Below are positions 32,653 through 42,718 of a DNA stretch of 64,000 bases, piece after piece. Made by a program: the position numbers and the translations under genes. Source of the stretch: a virus; the IMG/VR virus record IMGVR_UViG_3300050138_000571, positions 32,293 through 96,292 of that record, one strand, 5' to 3'. Within the stretch, counting starts at the first letter, position 1. Every line of letters starts with the position of its first letter. The notes below the pieces were generated by a model. That model was not told where the DNA came from, made no database searches, and saw nothing but the letters and a program-made list of their open reading frames with translations.

Positions 32653-35600
32653 TTAGACTCCGAGGAATGTCACGCCGATGTCAGTGGTCAGAGAGAGGAT
32701 GAGCGGCTTTTCATTGGCGTTGACCGAGATGCTATCGCTTCCCACACCGTACGAGGGAGACACAATGGTGACCGCCAGGACCCCGACGACCTTGGCGGCG
32801 GCGGCAATGATCGCGCTCAACGCAATCGACTGTCCTACTCCCGTCTGATTCACGACCGTGGCCACGGCCGAGCGCACCCGGTCCGCGATTCCGTCCTGGG
32901 AGACGCCCGAGCGGACCCGAAGAAGGAGCGAAACCGAGATGCGCTTGATAAGCGGACCCGCGATGTCGACGTTGGCGCCTTCGGATGCCTCCCCGGGGTA
33001 GGTCGTGGGGTCCGCGGGGTCGCCGTAGATGACCTTGTTGGCTTCCGCGATGAGCCCGGTCGAATAACGGTACCCGTCCGAACCGGACGCGAACGTGAGA
33101 GGGAACGAGAGCTTGTCCAGGACCTTGATGACGGAGCCGGCGCTGCTGCCCATCGCCGAGTACTGAGAAAGCTGGTCCCAGCGGATATCGGTAAGGGTGC
33201 CGTCGACTTGGTTCGGGGCGATGCCGTCGACTTTGAGGATGAAGCTGGTCGGGCGGTTCTCGATCAGGTAAACTAGGCCGGCGGTGGTCGAGGTCAGGGC
33301 AGGGCCCGAGCCCTGGGGCACGGGAGTGCGCGTGCTGACGTCGACCGTGAATCGGTCAAGGTGCGTGAATTGGTCGCCCGAGCCCGCGCTCGTCTCGCCC
33401 ACGGCCTTGACTTTCCACGTGCCCTGTTTTCCGTTGCCCCAGATCGGGGTCGAAATCACGAACAAGTCGCCCGGCATCACGCCGTTTGACGTGTAGATAG
33501 CGATCTCGCACTCGACGGTCTCGTCGATGGAGTCGGCGTTCTCAATGAACAGCCCCCCTGCGGCGCCGGTCTCCACGTTTACCGTGCGCAGGACCCGATA
33601 GATGCCCTGGTTCGTGGAAGAGACCTGGGGGAAGCCTCCGGTCGGCGAGACCGCGGGCGTAATCCGGACGTAGGCGCCGGCCTGAGCCGACGACAGCCCG
33701 ATGTTGCCGGCCAAGCCCATGTCCGAAACGAACACGAAGTCGCCCTGACGCTCGATCCGGACTTTCGCCTGGGTCGCGGCCACGATGGGACCGACGACCG
33801 GGGCGCTGAACGTGACGAGGCCAGCTGAGTTCCAGCCGGTGATGGCGAGGCCGACTCCGAAGTTGTTGATGATCGGCAACGGGGTCGCGTTGTCGACGCG
33901 GCACCAAAAGCCCTTGCTGATGCCGACCGCGTCCGAGGTCTTGATGGTAGAAGCCCCCTTCGCGAGCAGGCTTTGCAGGGAGCCGATGATCGGCACCAGG
34001 ACAGTATTGGCGAGGCCGCCCTGGACCTGGACGCCGCCGGCAGAGCCCGGGGTCAGAGATGCGATTTGGACCTTGGTGCCGTCGTCTGACGCCTGGATGC
34101 TGCACGCGGTGAAGAGGCCGGTGATGGTCGGCGTCTTCAGCCAATTCACGACGTTCTTGGTCGTGGACGGAGCGATGTGGATGACCTCGTCCTGCCAGGC
34201 CGCGTTCGCTGACAGGGTCCCGTTGATCGGCTTCTTGAACGTGAGCTGGTAGTTGCTGCCGGGCAGCACGGTGACCTGGACCCAGTTCACGCCGTCGGAC
34301 AGTGAGTACCAGCCCTTGCTGTTGTCAAGGGTGTCGGTGGTCGGATTGACGATGGTGCCGCTGCCGTTGCCGAGTACGGCGGCGGTGATCGGGCACGTCG
34401 AGTTCGGGACAGCGGCCAGCGCGTTGATGGCGGCGACAACGGCCGTGCACGTCTGCGGCGTGTTGGTCATCACCTGCAGGTTCGTGGAGACTCCGAGCGG
34501 CTGCCAGACCAGCGTCCCGCTGGGGGTGAGCCCAGATCCGTCGAGCTGATCGCCAGACAGGGTAGTGACGCTGCCGCCGCCAGCGGCGACGGCCGAGATC
34601 TGGAAAGTCAGGTTGCTGAATGCGCTGGTGCCTGCGTTGCAGCGGAAGAAGTCGGTGACCGCGGTCGAGCTGCCCGAGAACGTGGCTTCCCCGGCGGAGT
34701 CATAGGAGACGTCTCCGATGTTGGCGTCGGGCCCTGCGTTCGCGGCGGTCTCGGCGTACGAGATCGTGGTCGCGGAGCGGGAAGTGATGGTCTTCTGGCC
34801 CGAGCTGAAGTCGACGCTCGTGCTCTGGACCCAGACAACTGCACCGACCAGGAGACCATGGTCGGTCACGCCTGCGGGCAGTGTCAGCGTCAGCGTGTCG
34901 ACGTTCGAAGTGCGGCTGGCGCTTCCGATCGCCAGGTTCAGGACCTGGAGAATGGTGGCGGTACCGCCGCCGTCGACGGCGGTTGCGGTCTGGCCGAGAA
35001 ACGTCGTGTTGCGGACGGTCGGCGTGCGCAGGGCCCCCGAGGCCAGCCGGACGGTGACGTCGGTCTTGTCCGCCGCCATCGTCGTGGTGACGTTGAGCGC
35101 AGTGTTCGGGGCCACGGGGTTGCCAAAGCGGACGCGGGCCGTGTCGCCTTCGGGCCCGAGCCTGTAGAAGCGGAAGAGCAATGACCGCGTCGAATCGCCG
35201 CTGAAGGCGACGGCGCGCGAGTTCATGTAGACGGAGAAATCGTTGAAGTCGTAGGTGCTCCCGAACGTGTTCTGGAGACCGGTGCTTGCGTCCGCGTCCG
35301 TGAACGTGTTCGTCTGCAGGTAGGTGTTGCCCACCGGCGCCAGCGCTCTCCACATCTTGATGGAGAAGCGCTTGGAGACGTCATTGTCGACAATGACCGT
35401 GAGGTCGTCCGAGGGCCCGATTGCGAACGGGGCCGCGAGGTAAGCGCGATCGAGAGGCGCCCAGGGCTCGACGCTCGGATCGCGGAGGTCGATGCGGGAG
35501 AGGTCGGTGTAGGCCTGCGTTCCCGTGATCCGGGTCCGGAAGCCCTGGTTGCTACCTGCGCGTGCGTAGAAGAACGTGGGCGAGTAAGCGCTGGTCCCGT

Positions 35601-38600
35601 CCGAGCCGCGCCACCAGTTGTGGAGACCGACGAGGGAGTAAGCTACGTCTACGAACGAGGCGCCGACGACGACGCTGCCTGCGGCCGTGTTTGCGCGCAC
35701 GTTGATGTCATTGAAGGCCGGCGCCCCCAGCTCGCTCTTCGACTCTACCGAGCCCACGTGGTCGGTGAGGTTCTCGATGGCGGAGGCGGGCGTGAGCCCG
35801 AAGCCGGCGGCGGCCGGGTTCTGGGCGACTAGGGCGATGTCGCCGTACTGGGCGTGCGTGTTGGTCGTGATCCGGACCCTGTTGGTCTGGTAGATGGTGG
35901 CGGTGGCTCCGGTGAGTGCAGGCGGCAGCGAGAGGCCGGCCAGTCCCGGGTTCGAGGCGTCGGCGTTGACGACGGCAGCAAACGTGCTGGCGGTGTAGTT
36001 GGTGGCGACCGGGACATCGACCTCGCGGACGAGACCTGCGGTTCTGACGACGGCGGCGCCGTTCCCCGTCAGGGTGACGGTGCCGAGGGCCGGATCAGGC
36101 AGCGACCATGAGTCGGCGGTGTTGTCGTACTGCTCGATGGTGGCGGACGGCAGGAAGCCCCAAGCGGTCGAGAGCTGGACGGCGCCGCCGATAGCGACGA
36201 TCCGGTTCTTGATGGTGGCAGACCCGTTCGCGATGGCGACGGACTGGACCCTCCACCTTCCCGAGGTGTCGCGGGTGACGGTGTCGGAGGCGATGGTGGT
36301 GAAGGTCGTGCCGTCGTACTGGAAACCGACCGAGGACGCGAGGTCGCTGGAGGTGCCGTTCAGGCCGACGACGTGTCCGTTCGGCAAAGAAACGAGGTCG
36401 TTCTCTTCGAAATTCATCGTGCTCGGGAGCGCGGTCTCTGCGCCCCAGAGGCCGGTGCCAATCGTGTAGATCTCGTACGTGCCCTTGCCCGTGGCTCCGA
36501 ATTTTGCGCCGGCTGCGAGAACGGCGGTCGGAGAGGTCCCGACGCCCGCGAGCCCGAACGAAGACCGGGGCCGGGTCATGGACCCGGTGGCCGTGCACAG
36601 CAGCGTGCCTGCGGACCAGATCTCGGCCGTTGCCAGGTCGGCGCCGAGGTTGCTGACGCCGCCAACGATCAAGACGTTGTTGTTCGGCAGCCGAACCTGC
36701 CTGTGGCTGCGGCGCGCCGCTACCATGGAGCCGGTGGTGGCGAAGCTGTCGGAGCCAGGAACGTAGTCATAGAAAGCGATGACAGCGCCCGACAGACCCT
36801 GGCCGCCGGTGATGAGGACGTTGTTGTTCGCGAGCAACGTGGCCTGATGCCGCATCACGCCCGCCGTCAATACCGAGGCCTTCGTGGTCCAGGTGTTGGA
36901 GGTCGGGTTGTAGACCTCCATCGAAGTCAGGAAGTTGCCGGCATCGTCCATGCCGCCGGTCACGAGGACGGTGCCGTCCGCGAGCAGGGTAGCCGTGTGG
37001 TACGCGCGCGCCGTCGACATGGGCGCGCAAGGCGTCGACAGGCTCGTGTTTGGGTCGTAGATCTCGCAGCTATCGGTGACGCCGACTGGGTTGGACGACA
37101 TCGACGAAAGCGGGCTCACGCTGCCCCCGGTCGTCAACACTTTCGAGATCGAGGCCCCGGAGCCCGGAAGCGCCACTGAACGATGTCCAACTCGCAGGGC
37201 TGCGCCGAGACGGCGCTCGACCACGATCGCGGTGCCGGTGGCGGAGACGACGCGGAACGCGCCCTGCAGAGATGCGTTCAGGGCCGGGTCCCAGAGGACC
37301 AGCCAGTCTCCGGCTTGAATGTTCACGAACGGAGTGCCGGCGCTCGCGAGCAGTCGGACGGTATGTCCCCAGTCGTGCATCGCGTAGACGCTGACGGTGA
37401 TCGAGGTCGCGCTGTTGATGCCGGTCGTGACGATTTGCGCGTCCCCGTCGACCACGAACCACATCTTGGCCACGCTCGACAGCGTCGTCGGCGAGATGAC
37501 ATTGGACTGGGAGAAGGCTCGCGTATTGAGCGAGCCCAGCGACAGCCGATCGCCCGCCGTCAGAGCCGAAGTGAGTGTGATCTGTGATGCGTTCCGGTTG
37601 AGGACGAAATCCGGCGCCGCGCCCTGGGCGCTGACGACCGAGAACAGCTTGTTGGTGACCAACGTCGAGCCATTGAGGATGCTGACCGCCGACTTGTTGC
37701 TGGCGCCGGAGTTGCTCGTCAGCACGATGCGGCCATTGCCATTGCTGGCGGTGACCCCGGGGACGGCCGCGTTGATGACCGAGACCCAGGCGTCGACGGT
37801 ATTGCGCCCCATGCTGGTGAAGCCGGTCCCGGCGTCGATGAAGTTCTGGCCCGAAAAAGTGAAAGTGATCGATGGAGTCCCGTCGACTGACAGGATCAAG
37901 GTCTGGGTCCCCGAGAGCGTGTCCCAATCGGAGAAGGCGAGGCCGGCGACGGAAGCAACGGTGCCGTCCTTGGTCATCAGGCGATCGTTCTTGTAGAGCT
38001 GGACCGTGTAGACGATGTTCGGAGGGAACAGGAGGGCGGCGTTCGCGTCGGTGCCGGCGCTGGCGATCACCTCGACGTCCTCATTGGTGTCCGTTTTGGC
38101 GAAGACGACGACCTGGGAGCCGCCCAGGGTCCTGGCCTGGAACGTTAGCTGCGGGTTCGCGTTGATCGAGGCGACGACCTCGTAAGCCGACGCGTTGCCG
38201 ATCGAGGCGAAGCCGCTGGAGTCGAAGACGTGGACCGAGGTCGTGCCGGCCACTTTGACCGACAGCACCGCGCCCTGAGACAGGGCGAATGGGGCGGTGT
38301 TCTGCGTCAGGCAGAAGGCCTTGGCGACCGGGCGCTGGGAGATCGAGATGTCCTGCTCGCCGCCAGCCGCGGAGTCGATGAGGATCTCGATGGCTACCGG
38401 GGACGTCTGCTCCTCGTACCCGGTGCCGTCGTCGACGTAGAGGGTCGAGGTGTCCTTGCGGCGGATGATGTTGGAAGAAGAGACGCGCTTGTTCTCGTCG
38501 GTGGCAGTGATCCCCAAGACAGCGTTCTTGAGCGCGAGGGTGGTGCCGGTCTGGCGCGACTCGGCAACGGCGCGGATGCGCTCGCGGTAGGGGTCGTCCA

Positions 38601-39405
38601 GCTCGGTGTCGACGCCGTTGGAGAAAGGGAGGGGATTGGTGACGGTCGCTCCGGAGAAAGGCGGCTGCACGAACTGCACGATCGAGTTCGCGAGCACGTT
38701 GCCGACGGTCCCCTTGAGCTGTGCGACGACCGTGACTCCGGTGACTGAGGTCTCGCCGTCTAGTACCAGGGCCTTGTAGAGTGTGCGGAACTGGACCGCG
38801 GACGCCACGTTCGCCTGGGGTGTCTGGCAGACAGTGCCCGGGCCAATGGTGCGGGCACCACCCTGGGCCAGAACCACGGTCTCGGTCGTGTTGTGGAACG
38901 AGGTGGTGCCGGTCGCGAGCGACAGCGTCCAGTGGGTCCCGACGTTGGTCTTGGAGGTGTAGGCGATGGGGCCTTCGTAGTTCGTTGTCCCGCGGCCGAT
39001 ATAGACGGAGCCTGTGGAGGGGAACGAAGTCGCATCGACAAGAGAGAGAACGGTGCTGCCCACGATCGGGGCCGAACCGCCTTGGAAGAGCGCGGTCGAC
39101 TTTTTCGTGAACGAGCTATCGGAGATGGTGACGTTACCGCTGGACGCCGACTCCTGGAGCCGAGGGCACTGCTCGTCCTTGCCCCTGCGGTCGAGAGCGG
39201 TCTTGGTCGAGTTGTCCAGTGAGGTCGAGTTCAGGACCCCAAACGTGTCTTGAGAGGAACGGAGATCGCTGCGGGCCGCAGCTTCGAGCATAGACAGGAT
39301 TCCGCCGCCAACGCGGAGGTTTTTCACGCCGACCTTTGACCTGAACCCGTCTACGAGATCGGACAGGATCTGCTGGTACGACCTTGGGGTCGGGATAGTT
39401 CCCAT
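32653..39405 (-). CDS. Giant baseplate J-like protein with internal kelch domain
   Basis: A 2250-residue protein. The N-terminus (YQQILSDLVDGFRSK, NSTSLDNSTKTALDRRG) and DTELDDPYRERIRAVAES near residue 265 are characteristic of baseplate J/gp47-like wedge proteins. The last 120 residues (KRISVSLLLRVRSG, VVGVLAVTIVSP) match the usual C-terminus. Between them is about 1800 residues of insertion, with kelch units at about 760-1015 and beta-rich repeats elsewhere. Typical family members are 300-400 residues. The start is ATG, 8 nt after a class B motif. The product assembles the baseplate wedge. Confidence 0.85.
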   Translation of the reverse strand: MGTIPTPRSYQQILSDLVDGFRSKVGVKNLRVGGGILSMLEAAARSDLRSSQDTFGVLNSTSLDNSTKTALDRRGKDEQCPRLQESASSGNVTISDSSFTKKSTALFQGGSAPIVGSTVLSLVDATSFPSTGSVYIGRGTTNYEGPIAYTSKTNVGTHWTLSLATGTTSFHNTTETVVLAQGGARTIGPGTVCQTPQANVASAVQFRTLYKALVLDGETSVTGVTVVAQLKGTVGNVLANSIVQFVQPPFSGATVTNPLPFSNGVDTELDDPYRERIRAVAESRQTGTTLALKNAVLGITATDENKRVSSSNIIRRKDTSTLYVDDGTGYEEQTSPVAIEILIDSAAGGEQDISISQRPVAKAFCLTQNTAPFALSQGAVLSVKVAGTTSVHVFDSSGFASIGNASAYEVVASINANPQLTFQARTLGGSQVVVFAKTDTNEDVEVIASAGTDANAALLFPPNIVYTVQLYKNDRLMTKDGTVASVAGLAFSDWDTLSGTQTLILSVDGTPSITFTFSGQNFIDAGTGFTSMGRNTVDAWVSVINAAVPGVTASNGNGRIVLTSNSGASNKSAVSILNGSTLVTNKLFSVVSAQGAAPDFVLNRNASQITLTSALTAGDRLSLGSLNTRAFSQSNVISPTTLSSVAKMWFVVDGDAQIVTTGINSATSITVSVYAMHDWGHTVRLLASAGTPFVNIQAGDWLVLWDPALNASLQGAFRVVSATGTAIVVERRLGAALRVGHRSVALPGSGASISKVLTTGGSVSPLSSMSSNPVGVTDSCEIYDPNTSLSTPCAPMSTARAYHTATLLADGTVLVTGGMDDAGNFLTSMEVYNPTSNTWTTKASVLTAGVMRHQATLLANNNVLITGGQGLSGAVIAFYDYVPGSDSFATTGSMVAARRSHRQVRLPNNNVLIVGGVSNLGADLATAEIWSAGTLLCTATGSMTRPRSSFGLAGVGTSPTAVLAAGAKFGATGKGTYEIYTIGTGLWGAETALPSTMNFEENDLVSLPNGHVVGLNGTSSDLASSVGFQYDGTTFTTIASDTVTRDTSGRWRVQSVAIANGSATIKNRIVAIGGAVQLSTAWGFLPSATIEQYDNTADSWSLPDPALGTVTLTGNGAAVVRTAGLVREVDVPVATNYTASTFAAVVNADASNPGLAGLSLPPALTGATATIYQTNRVRITTNTHAQYGDIALVAQNPAAAGFGLTPASAIENLTDHVGSVESKSELGAPAFNDINVRANTAAGSVVVGASFVDVAYSLVGLHNWWRGSDGTSAYSPTFFYARAGSNQGFRTRITGTQAYTDLSRIDLRDPSVEPWAPLDRAYLAAPFAIGPSDDLTVIVDNDVSKRFSIKMWRALAPVGNTYLQTNTFTDADASTGLQNTFGSTYDFNDFSVYMNSRAVAFSGDSTRSLLFRFYRLGPEGDTARVRFGNPVAPNTALNVTTTMAADKTDVTVRLASGALRTPTVRNTTFLGQTATAVDGGGTATILQVLNLAIGSASRTSNVDTLTLTLPAGVTDHGLLVGAVVWVQSTSVDFSSGQKTITSRSATTISYAETAANAGPDANIGDVSYDSAGEATFSGSSTAVTDFFRCNAGTSAFSNLTFQISAVAAGGGSVTTLSGDQLDGSGLTPSGTLVWQPLGVSTNLQVMTNTPQTCTAVVAAINALAAVPNSTCPITAAVLGNGSGTIVNPTTDTLDNSKGWYSLSDGVNWVQVTVLPGSNYQLTFKKPINGTLSANAAWQDEVIHIAPSTTKNVVNWLKTPTITGLFTACSIQASDDGTKVQIASLTPGSAGGVQVQGGLANTVLVPIIGSLQSLLAKGASTIKTSDAVGISKGFWCRVDNATPLPIINNFGVGLAITGWNSAGLVTFSAPVVGPIVAATQAKVRIERQGDFVFVSDMGLAGNIGLSSAQAGAYVRITPAVSPTGGFPQVSSTNQGIYRVLRTVNVETGAAGGLFIENADSIDETVECEIAIYTSNGVMPGDLFVISTPIWGNGKQGTWKVKAVGETSAGSGDQFTHLDRFTVDVSTRTPVPQGSGPALTSTTAGLVYLIENRPTSFILKVDGIAPNQVDGTLTDIRWDQLSQYSAMGSSAGSVIKVLDKLSFPLTFASGSDGYRYSTGLIAEANKVIYGDPADPTTYPGEASEGANVDIAGPLIKRISVSLLLRVRSGVSQDGIADRVRSAVATVVNQTGVGQSIALSAIIAAAAKVVGVLAVTIVSPSYGVGSDSISVNANEKPLILSLTTDIGVTFLGV

Positions 39406-39408
39406 CGC

Positions 39409-40182
39409 TTACGATGATTGAGGTCGGTGGGTGTGAGCGTGAATTCTGTCGATATGAGAAAGGAACGCTTCGACGCCCATCTCCCATTTCATGATGTTGC
39501 AAGGGGAGCAGCACGGGACCGCATTGACGATATCGTACCCTAATGCGTTGTCGACCCTGTCGACTCCGTTGGCTACATATGGGTGTTGGGTCTTTCGGCT
39601 GTAGACCATGTTAGGGGCGGCCCCGCAATAACGGCAAGATGCTGAGGTGAGGGACGCGAACTCCTCTATAGTTAGGTTCCACGACAAACTGCGGTCGCGG
39701 GCCCCCGCCTTATAGTGGGTGAACATAAACCTGACCCCTCCCGTGAGCCCTCCACTGGAAACATATTTTTGATGACCCAGCTCCCGCAACCTGTCCGCCG
39801 CCCCACACCCGCAGGACTGTATGCCGTTCGCAATCTTTAACTGCGCCGCACTCGTCACGAACTCGGCTCTGCAATCGCAAGTACAAGCAGCCTGGGCCAG
39901 GCGTTTACCCGATACCGATTGGCACATCCCGTCGACCACCAATTTGCCATAGCGTTTGCCCGTCAGATCTCCGGTTTTGGCGTACGCGAGGTCCCGCTTC
40001 AGGCACCCGCAAGACCTGACGGCGCCTTTCTTTAGGTTGTACCCAGGGCAGAGGGTAGACCCGCCGCACTCGCAAGCGCACTCCCACAGCGTATTGGTAA
40101 AGCGGTCCTTGCCGGCCCTACCCTTCACGGTTAGGCGGCCGAAGTGTAGTCCCGTATAATCAGTGCCTCTCGCTGGTTTCAT
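39409..40182 (-). CDS. HNH endonuclease, inserted between baseplate genes
   Basis: A 257-residue protein. Start at 40182 gives MKPARGTDYTG, 8 nt after a class B motif; longer starts run through that motif. Two CxCG-type zinc modules (CACECGG, RSCGCLKRD; CTCDC, QSCGCGAAD) come before the HNH part (CRYCGAAPN, NGVDRVDNALGYD, AVPCCSPCNIMKWEMG). The latter is a well-known homing-endonuclease ending. It ends 3 bp from the start of the giant baseplate gene. Confidence 0.8.
   Translation of the reverse strand: MKPARGTDYTGLHFGRLTVKGRAGKDRFTNTLWECACECGGSTLCPGYNLKKGAVRSCGCLKRDLAYAKTGDLTGKRYGKLVVDGMCQSVSGKRLAQAACTCDCRAEFVTSAAQLKIANGIQSCGCGAADRLRELGHQKYVSSGGLTGGVRFMFTHYKAGARDRSLSWNLTIEEFASLTSASCRYCGAAPNMVYSRKTQHPYVANGVDRVDNALGYDIVNAVPCCSPCNIMKWEMGVEAFLSHIDRIHAHTHRPQSS
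39414..39420 (-). promoter_or_regulatory. Class B motif
   Basis: CAATCAT, 8 nt before the ATG of the giant baseplate gene. It lies inside the 3' end of the HNH coding sequence. Confidence 0.6.
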
Positions 40183-40190
40183 GTCGAAAC

Positions 40191-40197
40191 ATGATTG
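40191..40197 (-). promoter_or_regulatory. Class B motif
   Basis: CAATCAT, 8 nt before the ATG at 40182, in the 37-nt gap after the LysM baseplate gene. Confidence 0.6.
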
Positions 40198-40219
40198 GGG
40201 CACCCGATGTACGGAGGGA

Positions 40220-42715
40220 TTAGCTGTCCGTAGCGATACCGTCACTCACGTCGAATCCGATGGGAACGTTCGTCCCTCCCGCGCCGGCCAGCTGTACTAC
40301 GATGCCTAGCTGTGCGGTGGGACCGTTGATCGAGACCGTGGCCGCCTTGACTCCGGCGAACGTGGGGTTACCAGCAAAGAGGTCCTGGGTGGCCCGTGAA
40401 ATGTCTGTCGCAGACAGATCCGCGATGCTCATACCTGGAGCCAGGGGAAGGCCGTACTGCGGGTGACCTAAAAGTGTACCTCTCCGAGTCAGGAGAGCGC
40501 CGCGGATCATCTGCGTAATATTCGTTAGGCCCACTGCCCATCGGTTGTCGCCGTCGGGAGTGACGACCAAGTCGTTCTTGGGGGTCAGCAGGAAGTCGAT
40601 GCCGCCGATGGCCAGAAGGGGATCGTACGAGTCGACTCCCACAATAGTTTTCGTGCGGAAGTCCTCGTTGCTCTGGGGGTCTTGGTCCGAGGGAATGTAG
40701 ATGATCTGCTGGGAATTGACCGTGTTCGGCAGGAAGCCCTGCAAGGTGGCGGCGGCCAGAACCGTGTAGAGGTTCATATTGGGCAGCCCGTCGACCACAA
40801 CCAGGTGCTGGCTCGGGGAGAGGTCCACGATCTTTGTGATGCGGCGGCACGTGCGCGCGGTCCCGCGAGATGAGATCCAAACCGGCTGACCGACGCACAG
40901 ATACGAGGTGTCAGCGACCATGAGCGTGTCGTCGGCGCCGTTGATCAACAGCGGCAGCTCGAAGCCCTCCTCGTCGACATACGGGGACTGAAGACCGTTG
41001 AGCGCGACGATTTCGTGCCACCGAAGCGGGTCGCCCAAATATCTGTTCGCCAACATCTCGATCGTGGACCCGTAAGGGAACGGGACAGCGAACTTGGACT
41101 TCGGTTTCGTGAACGCGATCCCGGAGCGGGCGGCGAGCCCAGCCACAGCGGAGATGGAGTCGAGCTTGGGGTTCAGGTCGTTGTCGGTGTTGACGATCAG
41201 GCGCTCGAATTCGATCTGGAGCTGGCTGAGGGAAAAGAGAACGTCGAAGTCCTGATCGGTCGGCTGCTCCAAAACGGTTGGCGTAGACGAAACACCGTAC
41301 GTTTCGTTGAAGGTACCGCTCCCGAGCCCGATTGCGTTAGCGAACAAAGTCGAGGTGGCGTCCACGGCGGCGTGCCGGTTCTGAAAATCGGTCCCGGTCA
41401 GCCGTCGGGCTCGGGTCCGCTCGTTTGCGATGGCGATGGTCACCTTGGGCTGCAGGCGCAGGTCACCGATATTGATGCCGTTGAACAGGTTGTAGTTGTC
41501 GGACGGGACCAGGAACGGATCATTGGCCGGGTGCGCGTCGCGGCTTTGCAGCGACAACGGGTCTCCGGTCTGTTCGGCGGCCAGATCCAAGAGATCGCTG
41601 ACGGCATCGGCGACGGCGGTGATGCCGTTCGTGAAAATGCGGCGGGCGGCGCCCGGCGCGGACATCAAGTCGAGGATCGCAGGCTTCAGGGCCTGAATAA
41701 TCGAGTCCGGCATGTCGGCAACGGCCAACGGGACCGAAAGCGCGTCCTTTGCGAACAAAGTCAGGTCTCGCATCGGCTCGTAGAGGCCGTTGTGGACGTC
41801 GCCGCCGACAGCCGCGATCGTCGCGCTCGCGTCTTGGACGACGGCCCGGACCTGGGAGACCGTCCGGAGCATCGCGGAGAGCTTCGACGGGTTCTTTTGG
41901 ACCGGAACGTAGCCGAAGATCGATCCAGCGTTGCCGGTGCCGATCTGGATGCGCTTGTACGCCTTCAGTTGGAGGTCGTAGTTGTACTTGTAGGCGCTTT
42001 TGGAGGTTTTCGTGACCAGGAACTCGCCGGTGGGAGCAACAAGCCACACCGCCTCCTCTTTCCACGTAGTAAAGGCCAGGCGCGCGGTCCTACCTGCCTT
42101 GGTCCGCTTCAATTGGAGGTACGCCTCCAAGAACAGGGTCATCAGGCGCATCTGGTAGTAGCCCGTGAGGTTTTCCAGGTCGGCGCCGGGGTTAAAATCG
42201 GCGTCCGTGACCGTGTTGAACACCACGGAACCCGTGGATCCGATCAATGCCGCCGCCGCCGCGGTCGCGCTGGCCGCAGTCAGGGTCCCACCAAAGATAT
42301 TGGGGCCGAAAGAGCTGATCGGGGACTGGGCGTTGCTGCGCCCGAACAGGACGCCGGTGGTCCCTGACACATGGATCATGCGGATCGGGGCCCCGCCATG
42401 CTCTTCTACGACACCGCCAAGGGTTACGTTGGTCGTGATCGCAAATGGCATTGAAATCGTGACTGATTCTGGCGGTATCGGCAGGTTGAACGTCCAAGAC
42501 GTGCCGTTAGTTGCGGTTTTTGGGGTGTAAGTGTTGTCGTCCTGGCGCTCGACGACCATGAGCGCATAGGGGTAGGCCTTGCACCATCTGAGACCGTCGA
42601 TGGTCGCAGGTCTCGGGAAGTTAACTTCGGTAGCCTGGACCGGAGGGAGCGCGTTTCTTTGCGCCATATCGATGAAATTTGCTGGCGTGTAGGGCGCCGG
42701 AGGAGTGAATGCCAT
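40220..42715 (-). CDS. LysM and gp25/XkdS-like baseplate protein
   Basis: An 831-residue protein that seems to fuse modules usually on separate genes. Residues 1-290 resemble the N-terminal part of LysM tail proteins (strand-rich, with a long insert). A LysM-like segment is near 560 (YGSTIEMLANRYLGDPLRWHEIVALNG). The last 130 residues (GDNRWAVGLTNITQMIRGALLTRRG, HPQYGLPL) match the gp25/XkdS-like sheath-initiating baseplate family. It probably links tube, hub and wedge. It abuts the truncated HNH gene by 3 bp. Confidence 0.75.
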   Translation of the reverse strand: MAFTPPAPYTPANFIDMAQRNALPPVQATEVNFPRPATIDGLRWCKAYPYALMVVERQDDNTYTPKTATNGTSWTFNLPIPPESVTISMPFAITTNVTLGGVVEEHGGAPIRMIHVSGTTGVLFGRSNAQSPISSFGPNIFGGTLTAASATAAAAALIGSTGSVVFNTVTDADFNPGADLENLTGYYQMRLMTLFLEAYLQLKRTKAGRTARLAFTTWKEEAVWLVAPTGEFLVTKTSKSAYKYNYDLQLKAYKRIQIGTGNAGSIFGYVPVQKNPSKLSAMLRTVSQVRAVVQDASATIAAVGGDVHNGLYEPMRDLTLFAKDALSVPLAVADMPDSIIQALKPAILDLMSAPGAARRIFTNGITAVADAVSDLLDLAAEQTGDPLSLQSRDAHPANDPFLVPSDNYNLFNGINIGDLRLQPKVTIAIANERTRARRLTGTDFQNRHAAVDATSTLFANAIGLGSGTFNETYGVSSTPTVLEQPTDQDFDVLFSLSQLQIEFERLIVNTDNDLNPKLDSISAVAGLAARSGIAFTKPKSKFAVPFPYGSTIEMLANRYLGDPLRWHEIVALNGLQSPYVDEEGFELPLLINGADDTLMVADTSYLCVGQPVWISSRGTARTCRRITKIVDLSPSQHLVVVDGLPNMNLYTVLAAATLQGFLPNTVNSQQIIYIPSDQDPQSNEDFRTKTIVGVDSYDPLLAIGGIDFLLTPKNDLVVTPDGDNRWAVGLTNITQMIRGALLTRRGTLLGHPQYGLPLAPGMSIADLSATDISRATQDLFAGNPTFAGVKAATVSINGPTAQLGIVVQLAGAGGTNVPIGFDVSDGIATDS

Positions 42716-42718
42716 GGA

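Noticed and set aside
41015-42367. 450-codon rightward open frame inside the LysM baseplate gene region
   Set aside because: It runs antisense to the LysM/gp25-like gene, is extremely rich in Arg, Gly and Val, and has no motif or start signal.
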